Shown here: piece after piece, positions 10,409 to 22,543 of the stretch
Layout: the number at the start of each line of letters is the position of its first letter
How positions within the stretch are numbered: position 1 is the stretch's first letter
Assembly (NCBI GenBank): GCA_023053575.1
Contig: JAKZAP010000016.1
Coordinates: 10,806,030 to 10,870,029, forward strand
DNA: 64,000 nucleotides
Source of the DNA: Branchinecta lynchi
Lineage: Eukaryota > Arthropoda > Branchiopoda > Anostraca > Branchinectidae
Direction of reading: 5' to 3'
Made by a program: the position numbers and the translations under genes
The notes under the pieces: generated by a model
What the model saw: only the letters and a program-made list of their open reading frames with translations
Database searches by the model: none
What the model was told of the DNA's origin: nothing

Positions 10409-10926
10409 TATAGAGGGATTGCACCATACCCGACGAAAACGGATGGGATCGTAACGAAAAAATTTAACATTAGGAAGTATAGGACTTTCAACTTTAAAAT
10501 TAAATTACCGACGTTTTATCATCATTCTGAGTCAGGGACTTGCTGGATTGTTAATTGGGCTATTCCTTAACCGTATAATTCTATTTTTGCAAAAGAGTGT
10601 CCATGGAAGTAAGAGTTTGAAGGCGTCAAAGTTTGTTAAGCAAAGACGGAGTCTCGTCCTATTGGTCGATTATGACACATTTTTCCAAATCCGCGTCATC
10701 GCCGACCAATAGGATTCGAGACTCCGTTTTTGCATTCAAACTTCGAAGCCTTCAAGCTCTTACTTCCTTTCCAGCAAGTCCCTGGCTCAGAACTATGATA
10801 AAACGCTGATAATTTAATTTCAAAGTTGAAAGTCCTATACCTCCCAATGTTAAATTTTGTTGTTATGATCCCGTGATGATGGTGTAGCAATATCCGTTTT
10901 CATCGGGTAGGGTGCAATCTCTCTAT
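10409..10926. mobile_element. Fold-back element with long inverted arms
   Basis: The arms at about 10409-10560 and 10775-10926 are inverted copies. The outer ends read agagggattgcacc and ggtgcaatctctct. An inner pair (gagtctcgtcctattggtcg and cgaccaataggattcgagac) forms a second palindrome. The whole would fold into one long hairpin. No coding capacity. Confidence 0.85.
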
Positions 10927-11549
10927 GTGACTAAGTCCAAAACAAGCCAGTGATTCTCAGGAAGAACGAGTAAACGTCTCAACGACTCAAACTCACAACT
11001 CAAATCCTATGTCAACCAATCACGGCGGTCGCTGGGAACGGCTGTGGTGCCGCTTCTGGTTCTTCCGCGCTGAGTACTCAGCGATTTTGCAGCGGCAAGA
11101 AGAGTTAATCATCAAGAGTATTTGTCTTCCCTTTTTTCAATTTATGGGTCTACGAAATGAAAATAAAGTCTTTCATATTCATATAATATATTCTCAAATC
11201 ACTATAAAAATAGTTCGTGAAAGGACTAGCAACTATCAGGCAGTGATTGTGTGCACGAAGTGCTTCAAAAATTGACTAGCCAAAAATTAAAAGCGACCTC
11301 GCGAAAATTTCGCAACAATTTCGAAAAAACACTTGCATTAGAGGTCACTACACGTGAACAAACGGGTAAGGAATACAGATAATTATCTACAATACGCTTC
11401 GACATAAGAGTTAATTAAATGTTCAGTTAAGACTATGTTCCAGTCTCCGACCGATGCGTACTAGAAGTGTTGCCTAAAATATTTACTGTTGGCCAATCTT
11501 ACTTCGTCTTTGGTTTATAAGCAGATTTTTGTTTCGAATTTCTTACAAA
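10927..11549. other. Unannotated stretch
   Basis: No exon or repeat family was recognised. The 88-residue frame at 11009-11275 has no domain signature. Confidence 0.4.
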
Positions 11550-11833
11550 GAGCGTGTTCCAGCCTGCTTACCGTAGTTACTACGCATGACGTCACGAATT
11601 CTGGCTTCTTGCTGTCAAGGCTGAAACGAGTTTTCTATTTTCCAGCAGAATATCATGCCACGTGCGAATCCAACCAATCACGTTACAGAGATCCGTAGTT
11701 ACTACGCCCCCGAGCGTGGTAAGCAAATAGTTACTATTTCGAGAAGGTTGGAACGCTCAGCGTAGTAACTTTTGGTGAGGTTGGAACGGTAATAGTAACT
11801 AAGTTACTATTTATAGAAGGGTGGAACACGCTC
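11550..11833 (+). mobile_element. Family M MITE, copy 1
   Basis: Begins gagcgtgttccagcctg and ends gggtggaacacgctc. The interior has ccgtagttactacgcatgac, ctattttccagcagaat and ggttggaacg blocks shared with five other copies in the window. No clear target duplication remains here. Confidence 0.88.
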
Positions 11834-13609
11834 GAAATGTCTGACTGGGTCAAATCTCTTACTTTTTACTGAAATTCTTTTTGCTGGCAGAACTGCCATC
11901 GTCTGTCCAACGCGCTCGAAGAGGGTATTCATACTGGAACGACGCTGGTAGCTTTTATGGATTATTGGTAGGAGCTTGGAACATAGCCTAAAGTAGCCTA
12001 ATATGCACACATAGTCCAATTTTCGCCGTTGGACGCTTCGGATGTATCACAAGCATGCTTCGCTCTGAAAATTCAGGCCCAGATATTCTACTTTTGTCGG
12101 AACGAGATCTAACCGCAAGGCGAACGTGTCCTTTAAATTTAAGCCGATTGTCCAAGGATTGTGACGTCACGTCCAGTTACTTGATAACTTCATATTTTTC
12201 ATTTCCAGACCTTATTGATTGTCCCCAAAACGGTTTACAAATGTAAATGCGTCCCGTGCCTCACTGGCGCCGCTTGGCTCTATATACATAGATTCAAATA
12301 TATATTCAACAATATATTTTTATCCATTTCCCATTTTTTTTCATCGTTATTACAATAACGGCCTGTAGACACAAGCCTCTACAAAATTCTACGAAAATTA
12401 TCAACGCAATATTTGTCGGTTACAAAAGGTTTATACAGTGTATTTTTGAAAGTGTCTGCTGATGGGCTGGCCACGACGTGGGACGGGAGTTGGTTCCCAG
12501 CCTTCACGACGTCACACGGACCTCATGAGTATCGCATAATCGGCTGAGATTTAGTCTAGATCTGAGCGATAATTGTCTTTAAAATCCAGATTTACTATGA
12601 CATTATTAAGACACAAATAAAAGATTAGTAGACGTGATTTCGCGTGCGAAATCTCACTAGACACGATGGGCTAAGGGTTAAGGAAGCAATTAAACTAATT
12701 TCCCCGGTTGAAACATGTCTATAACGAAAATCCGCAAATGAAAAATTGGCAGGCGCGAATTTCACCTGCGAAATCTCACTGCACGATGGGCGCGACATAT
12801 TATAAGGCTAGCGGATTATCCAGGAACTCTGATACAAACGTTTAGGAAGCAATTTAAGGAATTTCTCGTTTCACCAGCTGGAACTTGCCTACGGAAAATC
12901 CCTATTACAGGAAGGCAGGGTGGCCCATCCTTGGAGCAGACCCTGGGGAACTACCTTTCCCCCTTATCGAATTAAAGACAAAGGAGATTCGAACAAGACG
13001 CCTAAAAATCATCCCAACTTGCAATAGTTGCGTTTTAGTCTGAATTCTCAGTTCTCGATTCTCGTACAAATTACCGTTTTTGCTCTTCTCGCTTCTCTAT
13101 TCTTGCTTTTGACAAAAATACTGATTTAGCCATCCGTTAAAACCTGTTTATGCGTCTTTGAATATCCAACCTTTGTTGACCAATCAGGAAGGAGAACTGA
13201 AAGTCGAAAACTCACTACCGAAGCAACTTCTCGATTCGGCAGACTCACGAAGGCTTTAGCAGAAGTTTTGCTTTTAACACAACAACACATGTCATCTAAT
13301 TTTGACTTGATTGTCCACGGAAGCTGTAAACTTGGTTTTTCGGTCTTTCATAAAAGTTAAAAGGGTTCAAAGTTATATACGAATTTATAACTGTACTGTC
13401 AACAAAGAATGACCATTTAAAAATGGGGGTGCTGAGGTTTGTGGCAGTTTTTTTTTTCGGTTCCAGCTTGGGCCGTGCAAGGATTACAGGGAAACCACAG
13501 ATAGCGAACATTCGAACGGAATTTATAGCCAAATCTATAACGAAGGGTGGGGCAAGATATTTTCCAATAAACTGAACAGTTATGGGGCCAACACTAAGAG
13601 GAGACAGAC
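11834..13609. other. Flank downstream of the ZP gene; two-copy degenerate repeat
   Basis: At about 12625-12900 a unit containing gcgaaatctcact...acgatgggc and ggaagcaatt(t)aa occurs twice with heavy divergence. The rest is unrecognised. If the alternative splice donor of the last ZP exon is used, further minus-strand exons could lie here, but none was recognised. Confidence 0.45.
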
Positions 13610-13829
13610 CTATAGCTCGCTAAACTCACCCCCAGGATTGTCTGACCCTAGTCCTTCTCTTTGTATTACCTTCTTGATATTCGTAGAGTAGCTTCTTAAA
13701 CTTCGAGACCGCTCAAAAAGAGAGGGGTCGGTATACACAGGTTCACTGGGATCGTCGTATCGCTTGCCAAACATGGGATTCTGAACTGGCTCCTCTGTTT
13801 GTTGGTCAGTTGATGACTCATTCTGTTGT
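13610..13829 (-). CDS. PAN-ZP protein, last visible exon: cytoplasmic tail
   Basis: Acceptor at 13830-13832 (ctctgtttgcag). The first base completes the Arg codon split with the transmembrane exon. It then encodes QQNESSTDQQ and an acidic/Ser-rich tail containing NPMFGKRYDDPSEPVYTDP and SLFERSRSLRS, and stops at TAG (13610-13612). The YDDPSEPVYTDP-like segment is a plausible binding or phosphorylation site in the cytoplasm (inference). A strong alternative donor, GTGAGT, begins at 13629. If it is used the exon ends at 13630 and the last few residues (after about DNPG) would differ. No AATAAA was seen just downstream on this strand. Confidence 0.85.
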
Positions 13830-13832
13830 CTG

Positions 13833-14387
13833 CAAACAGAGAAGTATTAAAATTAGAGAAGGAAAAGCAGGCAAAAAAAATACATCACTGACATTAGACA
13901 TTTTTTAATTTCATCAAAAATATATAAATTAAACAAACAATTTACCGTTAACGGTCACTTTTAAGACAAAAGAATCCTGATTGTGGCCGCAATTCTAACC
14001 ACCATGAATCGGCTATATCATTCCTTCATTAGCCCCCCCCCCCCTTGGGGCAATCGAAAAGTAAATCACCTGTATTCCGTTCGAGAGGAACACCGGCATT
14101 CAATTTTCTACATATCCTGCAAATTCTTCTGCCCAATTTTTCCATAGTTTCGTCCATCATTTATTTCTGGTCATATCTTGTAAGTGCAGGCTATTAGTTA
14201 ATTTGTTTCGTGTCTTTGTATTTCGTAAATATTTTATTCCTCTTCTAGTTTTAAGCTATTTGGAAAATAAACTTGATCGACTGATTGCATTCCGACAAGG
14301 AAATATTGTAAACTGCAATCGTCCTCTTATAACTTGTCATGTTACAACTTCCAAACATCAATGCCGATTGCCTAATTGGGGCTCCAC
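13833..14387. other. Intron sequence with poly-C tract
   Basis: Intron between the tail exon and the transmembrane exon. Apart from a 12-base C run near 14033, nothing was recognised. Confidence 0.5.
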
Positions 14388-14776
14388 CAGGGACCCATAA
14401 ATTTCCTGTAATGACTCGCCATTCAGGGGGCTTGTCATTTCCTATGCTTCTATGTTGCTATGTTGCCCGAGCCTCACCTAGTTTCCAAAAACTCCGCTTG
14501 GATCGAATCGGCGTTCTTACTCAGATAGAGAAAATTGCCAGCATGCCACCAGGTACCTAAGCTAGGACAGAAGACCCAGGATACTCTTCCATTTCAGAGA
14601 AATATTCCTAGTTCAGCACAACAGCTGCGAAAAATTCTGTCTATCTGGATAGTCGGGTATTTTATCCCCGTGGGTATTTTTCGAACTATCTGACGCTCCG
14701 TCAAGAGCTCATCAGAAATCTCTTATTGACAAGCCCCCTGAATGGCGAGACATTACAGGAAATTTATGGGTCCCTG
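14388..14776. mobile_element. hAT-like MITE
   Basis: 389 bp with long terminal inverted repeats beginning cagggacccataaatttcc and continuing for about 50 bp (gactcgccattcagggggc / gccccctgaatggcgag). It is flanked by a 7-bp direct repeat gctccac (14381-14387 and 14777-14783). The CAGGG start and near-8-bp duplication suggest hAT. The short ORFs inside carry no transposase motif. Confidence 0.85.
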
Positions 14777-14829
14777 GCTCCACTAAAGATGTACATTCGC
14801 CTTGGTTTGTCTTGTGAATCCGCATGAGC

Positions 14830-15150
14830 GTTAAAGGACCTGTCCAATAATACTAACGCAGCCTACTTCCATAATCACTCCATATATTTTTAAACCCGGA
14901 GACCCCAATTTCGTACGGTACATTCTAACCCCTCTAACAAGACCACGCTGATTTTCTCACTTGCCGTGTTTTGCTACCTTCGATGTGTATCACCCTGTCG
15001 ACGGTTGTCTGCGAGACTTTTTTCCATCAGAAAAAACGGTTATGTAAATTGTTTCCCTGTTTTCACTACAAGTCAACGGGTCTCGGAAAAAGCCTTGGTT
15101 ATTGTTGAAAACACAGACTAGTTTTAAAGTATTCAAATATTTTAAGATAC
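14830..15150 (-). repeat. Family D dispersed repeat (reverse orientation)
   Basis: Reverse complement of the family D segment at about 33750-34080, including catcgaaggtatcaaa-like, acagggaaa and tatttgaatact-like blocks. Family D also occurs near 25855, 33415, 35525 and 44600. In one place it lies directly upstream of a LINE-type zinc-finger ORF, so it may be part of a retrotransposon. Confidence 0.65.
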
Positions 15151-15723
15151 TAGCTGCGTTCGTTTTCGTCGTTCGGTTCGCCGTTCCAACTCTCGTTTAC
15201 TACAAGCGTTTTCTTTATAGAGAGAATAAGGAGTTTTCTTTGTTCGGTTGTAACGCCGTTTCATTCGTTGTTCCTGAAACGAACGAACGCGGCTACTGTA
15301 ACTTGAACAGCAATGCAACCTGGTAGAATGGTATAGACAGACGGACTGAAGACCGATTTTCAGATAATTAGGAGACGTATCCGTTTAGCGAGGCCAATCA
15401 TTAAATCATTTATTATAAAAACAGTAGCTGATAGTTATACTAAGATAGTTACTAAGAATAAATTCGATAGCGTGTAGTATGTAGGCTCGAGTGGCAAATT
15501 AACTGTGTTTCAGTTTCAATTTCATTGTAATATATTTAAAAGCAAACCAACAAAAATTACACAATTAACATTCCTGCCAGGAAAGCACACAAGAAGTGCT
15601 TAGCCAGGGCGGGGAAATGACCGATATTAGTTAAACAACAAATAGAATCAACTAACTGAATACCCTTTATAAAGAAAAAGGAAGGGGACTAAAAAAATCA
15701 ACCAATAGTTCCAACTTCAAGTG
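15151..15723. other. Unannotated intron stretch
   Basis: No recognisable feature. Confidence 0.4.
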
Positions 15724-16806
15724 AACAAGACCAGAGGTGTCGATGGGATCCCAAAAATCTAAGATTTGATCCACACAATTTGGTTTTGTCTTCGCCAGGC
15801 TAATCATCCGAGAAAACCGAGTTCAGATATTCTATATACCTCTATATTTATACCTCTATAAGCCATATCTATTTTGACGATACTGACCGAAATTTCCTGC
15901 TTTACGACTACCAAAATTGCGGTTTCGCCCGAATTCCGAGCGAACTACTAGTCCAGCAAAAAAAGAAATTCAGAAACGAAACCAGCGTATCTCCTTATCC
16001 CTGTAAAGAACATCTAATCAACTTTAAATAAAACTTTGACTTAAAAAAAAAAAAAATGCGGGTACATCCGGATTCCAGACTAATTATATGTCCGGGTAAA
16101 AAATTATCATCATATACAGACTCAGCGTCTCTTCTTACCCCTAAATCTATCATCTAATCAACTTCAGATAAAGCTTTTGCTTTTAACATATTTTCCGGTT
16201 TTGGCCTGATTACAGGCGAACTAGTTTTCCGGCGAGAAAATGGTTTTCACCATCGGGTTCGGCATGTCTTCTTACCCCTAAATCAAACATTTAATCAACT
16301 TCAAATGAAACTGTTACTTCGAACCAACTTTCCGGTTTTGGCCGGATTCCGGACGAAATACTCGTCCAGCGAGAAAATGGTTATCACCATCGTGCTCAGC
16401 ATGTCTTCTTACCCCTAAATGAAACATTTAATCAACTTCAGATTAAACTTTTACTTTTAACAAACTTTCCGGTTTTTGCCGGATTCCGGACGAACTACTT
16501 TTTCGGCGAGAAAATGAGTTTCACAGTCGTGCTCAGCGTATCTCTTACCCCATAATCGACTATCACATTAGCTGTTTAAAATATTTTGTTTGTCCCTTAA
16601 TTTGAACCCCCACCCCCAAATATAGGGCTACAGAGCCCATCTACGAAGTCGACCTTACCCTTGACACAAACAATCCCCACACCAAGTTTCATCAAAATAT
16701 CTCATTCCCTTCGAGAGTTATCGTGCTTACAGACAGACGGACGGACGGACGGACAACTTTTGCGATGTCATAGGTATCCCTCCACTTACGTTTTGGGATC
16801 CCAAAA
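15724..16806 (-). mobile_element. Family C element, copy 2
   Basis: On the minus strand it runs from ttttgggatcccaaaacg to ttggtcttgtt. It has about four internal units with ccggattccggacgaac, gcgagaaaatgg and agcatgtcttcttacccc, then a gacggacggacggac tract and the terminal GGGATCCC palindrome. Non-coding. Confidence 0.85.
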
Positions 16807-16970
16807 AGAGAGAAAAATGAGGGAACCAAGGAACGAGAAAGAAAGAAAGCAAACACAAAAATTAAACAGGGGTCTTGACGGTTTTAGTATAAGAACTAGC
16901 GTCCGATAATTTAAAACTAACGGCTTTAAAATATTACGTTTCTTGTCTAATGGTTCTGACACTTAAAAAA

Positions 16971-18622
16971 GGCACTGTCTAGGGAACCGGGAGCAGTACT
17001 TTGTGTCCTACGGGCCAAGGAACTAGCAGTCCGCACGGAAACCAAACCATATCAGCTACGATTCCGGGATCTGACGTCATTGACTAACGGAAATATGTAT
17101 GTGCGGGCTCCCGTTCCGGTAGTAATGGAAATAGCTCACGAAAACTTCATCGTACCATCTTCTCGTCCGGTAGTCTCACGGAATTATGTACTCAGAAGCT
17201 AGGGAGCCGGTAGGTGATGCCGGGAACTATATAATTGGAGCTTGTGTTCCGGTTGTGTCTATATGGAATATAGAACTCACGGAATAGTTTAGATGGGAGA
17301 TAGGATGCCGGGATTTTCACTGACTTAGAGAAAGTGACATGGGAAAAAAAACTACTGGAGCTAAGATACGGTATAGCAACAACTATTTGGTTGAACACAG
17401 AGCAAAATAATTGGTTGAAAATAACCAGCTCACGGACTTGGATGGCTATGGGCTAGGGTTCCGGTAGTTCCAAAAAAATCAAATTGTTGAACTCACGTAC
17501 ACGTGTCAATATGGACTTCGAGTCCGGTAGCATGTACTATCAGCTTACGGAACCCAACTCCCATGGGTTAGGGTTCCGGTAGTGAGGTCGCTAATATTTG
17601 CTAATGAACTCTTAAGTCTATACTGACACGTCTCCGTGAGTGTTTTGCAATACCGGAACCCTAGAGCATGGGAGTTCGATTCCGTGAATTAAAAATATTC
17701 ACTACCGGTGAATGATGAAGATGCACATGGGTCCGTGAGTACAAAATTTAATTTTTGGCATTACCGGAACCCCAGCCCATAGCCATCTGTGTCCGTGAGC
17801 TGGTCATTTTCAACCAAGTAGTTGTTGCTACCGGTACCTTAGCTCTCAATATATGTGTTCCGGCAGTGGATTTTTTCCCTTGCTATTTTCATCCAAACTG
17901 TTCCATGAGCTCTATATCCCATGTCGACACTACCGGAACACAAGTTCCAATTATATACTTTCCTGTATCACCTAAATCCGTACCGCTTATGGGCGCATCG
18001 TCCCGAACCGGGGGCGCTACAGTCGTAAAACTTTGGGAAAATTGTACAGCACCTTCTGCGCTCCTTCTATACTAGTCTTCAATACTACTGTCAAAGAAGG
18101 AGATCAAAAAGATGAGATCATGCTCCACTTGTCGAAATTATGTCATAACCATACATTGACGGAGAAGCTCAAAATTGAAGATGCAAGCGTTACCCGTTTG
18201 GATGTTTCTTCGTCGCTACCAAAAATCATTGACAACAGAGCCCAACCAGCGGATTACCTTCTACACTGGCCGAAAATTGAAAATTAGTATCTTTTCTGTG
18301 TTTTTATGTCTTTTATTTATTTTCTTTTATTTACTCCGCTTTTTCGAAATGGCAGGTTACAAATATATTACTTATTACTTACTACCGGCTAGCTTCTGAC
18401 TACATAATTCGGTGAGACTACCGGACGAGAAGCCGGTACGATGAAGTTTCCGTGAGCTATTTCCATTTACTACCGGAACAGGAGCCAGCACGTACAAGTT
18501 TCCGTTAGTCAATGACGTCAGATCCCGGAATCGTAGGTCTTAAAGGTTTGGTTTCCGTGAGAACTATCGGTTCCGTAGCCCTTAGGACATAGAGTACGGC
18601 TCCCGGTTCCCTAGACAGTGCC
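16971..18622. mobile_element. Mutator-like (TIR-MULE) non-autonomous element
   Basis: 1,652 bp with ends ggcactgtctagggaaccgg/ccggttccctagacagtgcc. It is flanked by 9-bp direct repeats cttaaaaaa (16962-16970) and cttaaataa (18623-18631), one mismatch. A 9-bp duplication plus long inverted arms fits Mutator-like elements. The arms hold many scattered ttccgtgag and taccggaac motifs in both orientations. ORFs in the middle (18033-18287) match nothing I recognise. Confidence 0.85.
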
Positions 18623-18631
18623 CTTAAATAA

Positions 18632-20058
18632 AAGCTTACAAAACATTAAAGAACATCATTAAAATAAAAACTAACTAAATATAGAAATGTATAATAAATA
18701 TTTAACACAATCAATCTATTCATGTAGAGCCATCAACAAATCACCAAAATCGGTGCTGTAACATCTTGAGGGTATGAAGCTCTTCTCGTACCGTTCATGA
18801 AAACTCGCGGTGGATAGAGTTTAGGCGTGGCAGAAACAACCATCCTAAACGGCCAATCTTTGTTGGGGAAAAGGCAGGGGGTGGGAGTATCTCGATCTCT
18901 GAAAGTCTCCTCTCCAGTAGTTTTTTTTGCCGAAAGCAAAAACTAGTTAAAAGTATGAAATCATTGAACAATTATTTTTCATGGCATTACGAGAGGGTTT
19001 CTAGTGGGGAACTTTCGGAAGCTATGTCAAGGATGGTTTGCAGTCAGCTCGGGATTATTTAAACCCTTTAGCTTCTCCACTCCAAAATGAACGATCAGGC
19101 CTTTCATTACGGACTGGAATTCCTGCCAGGATCTGCAGCACCATAATCGATTCCGCACAGTTTTTCAACTTTTCCGGCTGGATCTGACGAACATGGAGAA
19201 AGTTCGACCAGGAAAATCTGACCTATACCGTGAACAGGAAACTTGTATTATCCTCTTACTAACAAGAAGACTGGGCTTCTAAGGCCCCCTCGGAACGCTA
19301 GCTGAACCTGCTGACAGACGACCCGAGCCTGGAATTCCTCCAAGGAATTCGAGCGCCATCATAAATTTCTGATCGCGGACTGAAAACCCTTAAAGCATTT
19401 TTTTGTTGTTGAGCAATATCATCGATTCCCCACACGGAGGACCTAGATTTGTCAACTTTCCCGAGCTGAACTGATTAATCCGCAGAAAATCCGGCTTAGA
19501 CAACCTGACCGTATCATGAGTCGGAAACTTTCCTATCCTCAAAGGAGTACACTTTGTTGATTCTAGGACGTGACGGCACTTCCTGGCACGCAAGAATCAA
19601 ATATAATACTCACTTGGGATCATATCCGGCAGCAAATCTGGACAGGAACATGGAGAAGTTTCGAGCCGAAGGGGCCCGACTTCGACTGAAAGTTCCGGAG
19701 AAAAATCCAGTTCCCGCAGAAGGTCCAGTGAAGAAAGTAGGAGCGGTTGAATTAGCCGCGTCATTTTTACTTCGAAGGGCACGATATTTCCTAATTACGA
19801 AAATATTTTAAAGCAGAGAGCGAATGATGGGTTCCATTTTGAAATTAGTCGATTATGTCACTGTAACAAGTTTTCCTAACATTTACAAAAATATGCGCAG
19901 TTTCAGTGTTAGAGTATATTTCCGTTATTCTGGCGTTTTAAGGATTTTTTTTCGATATAGGTGGTAAACCATGTTTGATGTTATGTTTTAAGAAACGTAA
20001 CACTCATAAGGCTCATACCACACTTTTTCTGTAATGTCAACGGATAATGGGTTATCAC
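18632..20058. repeat. Degenerate tandem repeat region
   Basis: From about 19080 to 19800, diverged units of roughly 150-250 bp recur with ggaattcctgcca, cttttccggctggatctgac-like, gaacatggagaaagttcga and aggaaacttg blocks. Related text appears at 27120-27240 and 35360-35490. Outside these units nothing was recognised. Confidence 0.5.
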
Positions 20059-20988
20059 CAGAGGCGTCACGTGTGGGGGAGCGGGACCCCCCCCCCCACA
20101 CACGTTTTTGAAGTTCACAAAATCAGAAATTTAAGGAAGAATCTTTAATAGTTTTTCCACAAGTTCATTTTCCAGCTTGAGCGGCTCGAGCCTGAAGAGG
20201 ACCCTTGCCAAGAAGGGCTGAAATATAACTCCAATCCGTTTTGCATCGTCAAATATGATTCGCATTCAACCTGGGCTGAAGGAATATCTACCCCCCCCCT
20301 CCCCCCAAGCTGTGGACCATTCGGTAAAAAAAAATTTTTGGAGCGTGAATTTTGACGTTGACACAATTTTCTTTTCGGTTAGATAAAGAAGATGAAGAAC
20401 TGACATGACACGTACCGAAATCTCGAGCGATTTTACCTACTTACAAAATGTCATTTTATGCAAATTCCTGATTCGGTAGCAACTAGTAGCTCTGTTCCTT
20501 GTAATTCCTAATAAGAATATGTCCGACAAGAAAGTGACAGCCTTTTAATTACTGGCGTAAAATACGGTCGGTAAAAATAACCAGCCTCCTTAAAATACCT
20601 GCCCCTCCCCCAAAACATGCCTCTGGTGAGGGGCGTCACGACTGGGGGGGGGGGACGCCCCCCCCCCCCCCGGATGCTGTCGGCCAGTAGGAAAAAAATA
20701 ACCGAGTCGGCGCGAAGTGCCGCGATTTTTCGTCAAAATAGTTGATTTTTTTTCATGAAAATAGTCGTTTTTTCTGAAAATCGCGCGACTTTTAGTCAAA
20801 ATAGTAGGTTTTTCTGAAGATCAGTGGATTTTTCTGAAAATCAGTCGATTTTTTTCAAAACGGTCTTTTTTGTTGTTGAAGACAGTCGTTTTTTCTGCAG
20901 AAACAGTCGGTAAAAATTACCAGCCAGTCGGTAAATGGCTCGTCCCCCCCCCTCCCCAAACATTTGGCTAGTGACGCCTCTGCCTCTG
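20059..20988. mobile_element. Family N hAT-like MITE (outer element, interrupted)
   Basis: Starts cagaggcgtcacg and ends ...catgcctctg, with the right terminus split by a younger family N insertion. Flanks gttatcac (20051-20058) and gttatctc (20989-20996) are an 8-bp duplication with one mismatch, as for hAT. It has C-rich tracts, and a family R core lies inside at about 20160-20290. Confidence 0.8.
20628..20982. mobile_element. Family N hAT-like MITE (inner, nested element)
   Basis: 355 bp from gaggggcgtcac to gtgacgcctctg, flanked by a perfect 8-bp duplication cctctggt (20620-20627 and 20983-20990). The interior contains poly-G and poly-C runs and repeats of aaaatagtcg/gaaaatcag(t)cg. Related copies are at 53225-53480 and 55310-55436, with fragments at 26101-26143 and 52557-52600. 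Confidence 0.88.
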
Positions 20989-21431
20989 GTTATCTCATAC
21001 CTGTAAAAGCTAAGCATCCTTATATACATGTCATCAAACTTCCGATAGTGTTGATATTAAATATTAAATGATATTGTCGAATGGAAAAAAAAAAGAAGCC
21101 ACATGTCAGGGTCGTCTACCTTCAGAGATCTAGGACACAGGCTCACCCAGTCCGTGCCACTAGCCCTGTCCTGAATAGAGCCAGCAAAATAAAGCAGTGA
21201 TATTAATTGGTAAGTATGATACAGGAGTTTTAAGTACTGAGTCAATTTTTAGGAAACTTAGGATTTTGAAGGTAGGTCAAATTGGAGATTTCCAAATTGG
21301 TATTTTTGTGTTTCAGAGTCTGAACGGTTTCACGTCTGTTGTTTTTAGTAATTTTTTTTTCCTTTTAACTTATTTTATCACGGACATGCTACGACTGCTA
21401 CGAGGCATGCTGGAGACCTGGTAAGTGAGCC

Positions 21432-21791
21432 ATAAGAAGTACGGTTCGTTCTGGCCATCTGGCAAGGCATTCAGGTATGGTGGTCTGGAATACTTTTCCA
21501 GACTCAATTCGAGAAGCGGAAAGTGTACCGCAATTTAAAAATCGGTTAAAGAAACATCTTCTTGAGGGTAGTTGGTGAGTGGAGGGTTTGGAAGACGAGA
21601 GAGGACAAATTGACAAATTAATTAATTAATTTTTAGCTTATTTTAGTGAAGGATTGATTAGTTGTACAATATGATAGCTAATTTGTATACTGGTTACATT
21701 TTTCAAGCACGTACGTGCTTTGTTTGCAACCGGTCGTCAAGGCGGAATGCATTTTTTTTTTTTAATAAAGTTGTTGAATCCTGAATCCTGA
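21432..21791 (+). mobile_element. Non-LTR retrotransposon 3' end (RT C-terminus)
   Basis: In frame from about 21432, the sequence encodes a LINE reverse transcriptase C-terminal segment: IRSTVRSGHLARHSG, then VVWNTFPDSIREAES and VPQFKNRLKKHLLEGSW, stop near 21580. The W-N-x-x-P-x-x-I-R...S-V-x-x-F-K-x-x-L-K pattern is typical of the end of LINE ORF2 proteins. A 3' UTR follows, ending in a poly-T tract, aataaag and a short ttgaatcctgaatcctga tail. The rest of the element is missing (5' truncation). Confidence 0.8.
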
Positions 21792-21944
21792 GAAAAATAT
21801 ACCTATACAAGCCGGAAACATCTTCACGTCAGACTAGATCAGATTCGCGTATACGTAACACTTTGTAAATACTAGTGCAATACATACTTATACTTTCTTA
21901 CCACCGTTAGTTGCTGCATAGAATGCCTTACCACCCCAACTTGA

Positions 21945-22393
21945 CACTACACTGTAAAATGTTTCTCTGAATAAGGATGCAGTATTTGCTACTGGGATTA
22001 ATCAAACCTCTATTGAGATAAGATTAATCCGAATTAGGGGTAATCTTATCTTAATAAAGATAAGATTAATTCCAGTAGCAAATACTGCAAGATTTTTTTT
22101 TACAGTATATGCGGGAAAAAAAATACGGCTAGAGGAAATATTGTCCTATTTTCACATAAAGAAGGAAATTATACAAGGGGCTTGTTTACCTTGACTAAGA
22201 CACCTGAAAAAATTGTCAGTTAGAAGTCTAAAACTTCTAAAAAAATCGTGCAGTAGTTACTACTGGGATTAATCTTGTCTTTATTGAGATAAGATTACGC
22301 CTAATTCCGATCAATCGTATCCCAGTAGAGATAAGATTAACCCCAGTAGCAAATACTGCATCCTCATTCGGAGAAACTTTTTACAGTGTAGTG
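21945..22393. mobile_element. MITE with ~52-bp terminal inverted repeats, CACTA start
   Basis: Left and right ends (cactacactgtaaaa... and its complement) match over about 52 bases with few mismatches, through gatgcagtatttgctactgg. Two further internal palindromes are built from gataagattaat. The CACTA start recalls EnSpm-type elements, but the expected target duplication was not confirmed. Confidence 0.8.
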
Positions 22394-22543
22394 ATTAAAA
22401 AATTCAAAGAAAGCCACAGACTTCATTAGAAAATGGAGAAGGTCGTAGCTGAGATTGATCAAATGCTGCCTGAGAAGCATTTTTGTGTCTACGAGATCAA
22501 AAACATCCTCACTAGTTCCGATGTTATCCTGCAGCCAGATACT

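Noticed and set aside
18033..18287. 84-residue ORF in the Mutator-like element as a transposase remnant
   Set aside because: No MULE transposase, zinc-finger or catalytic motif could be recognised.
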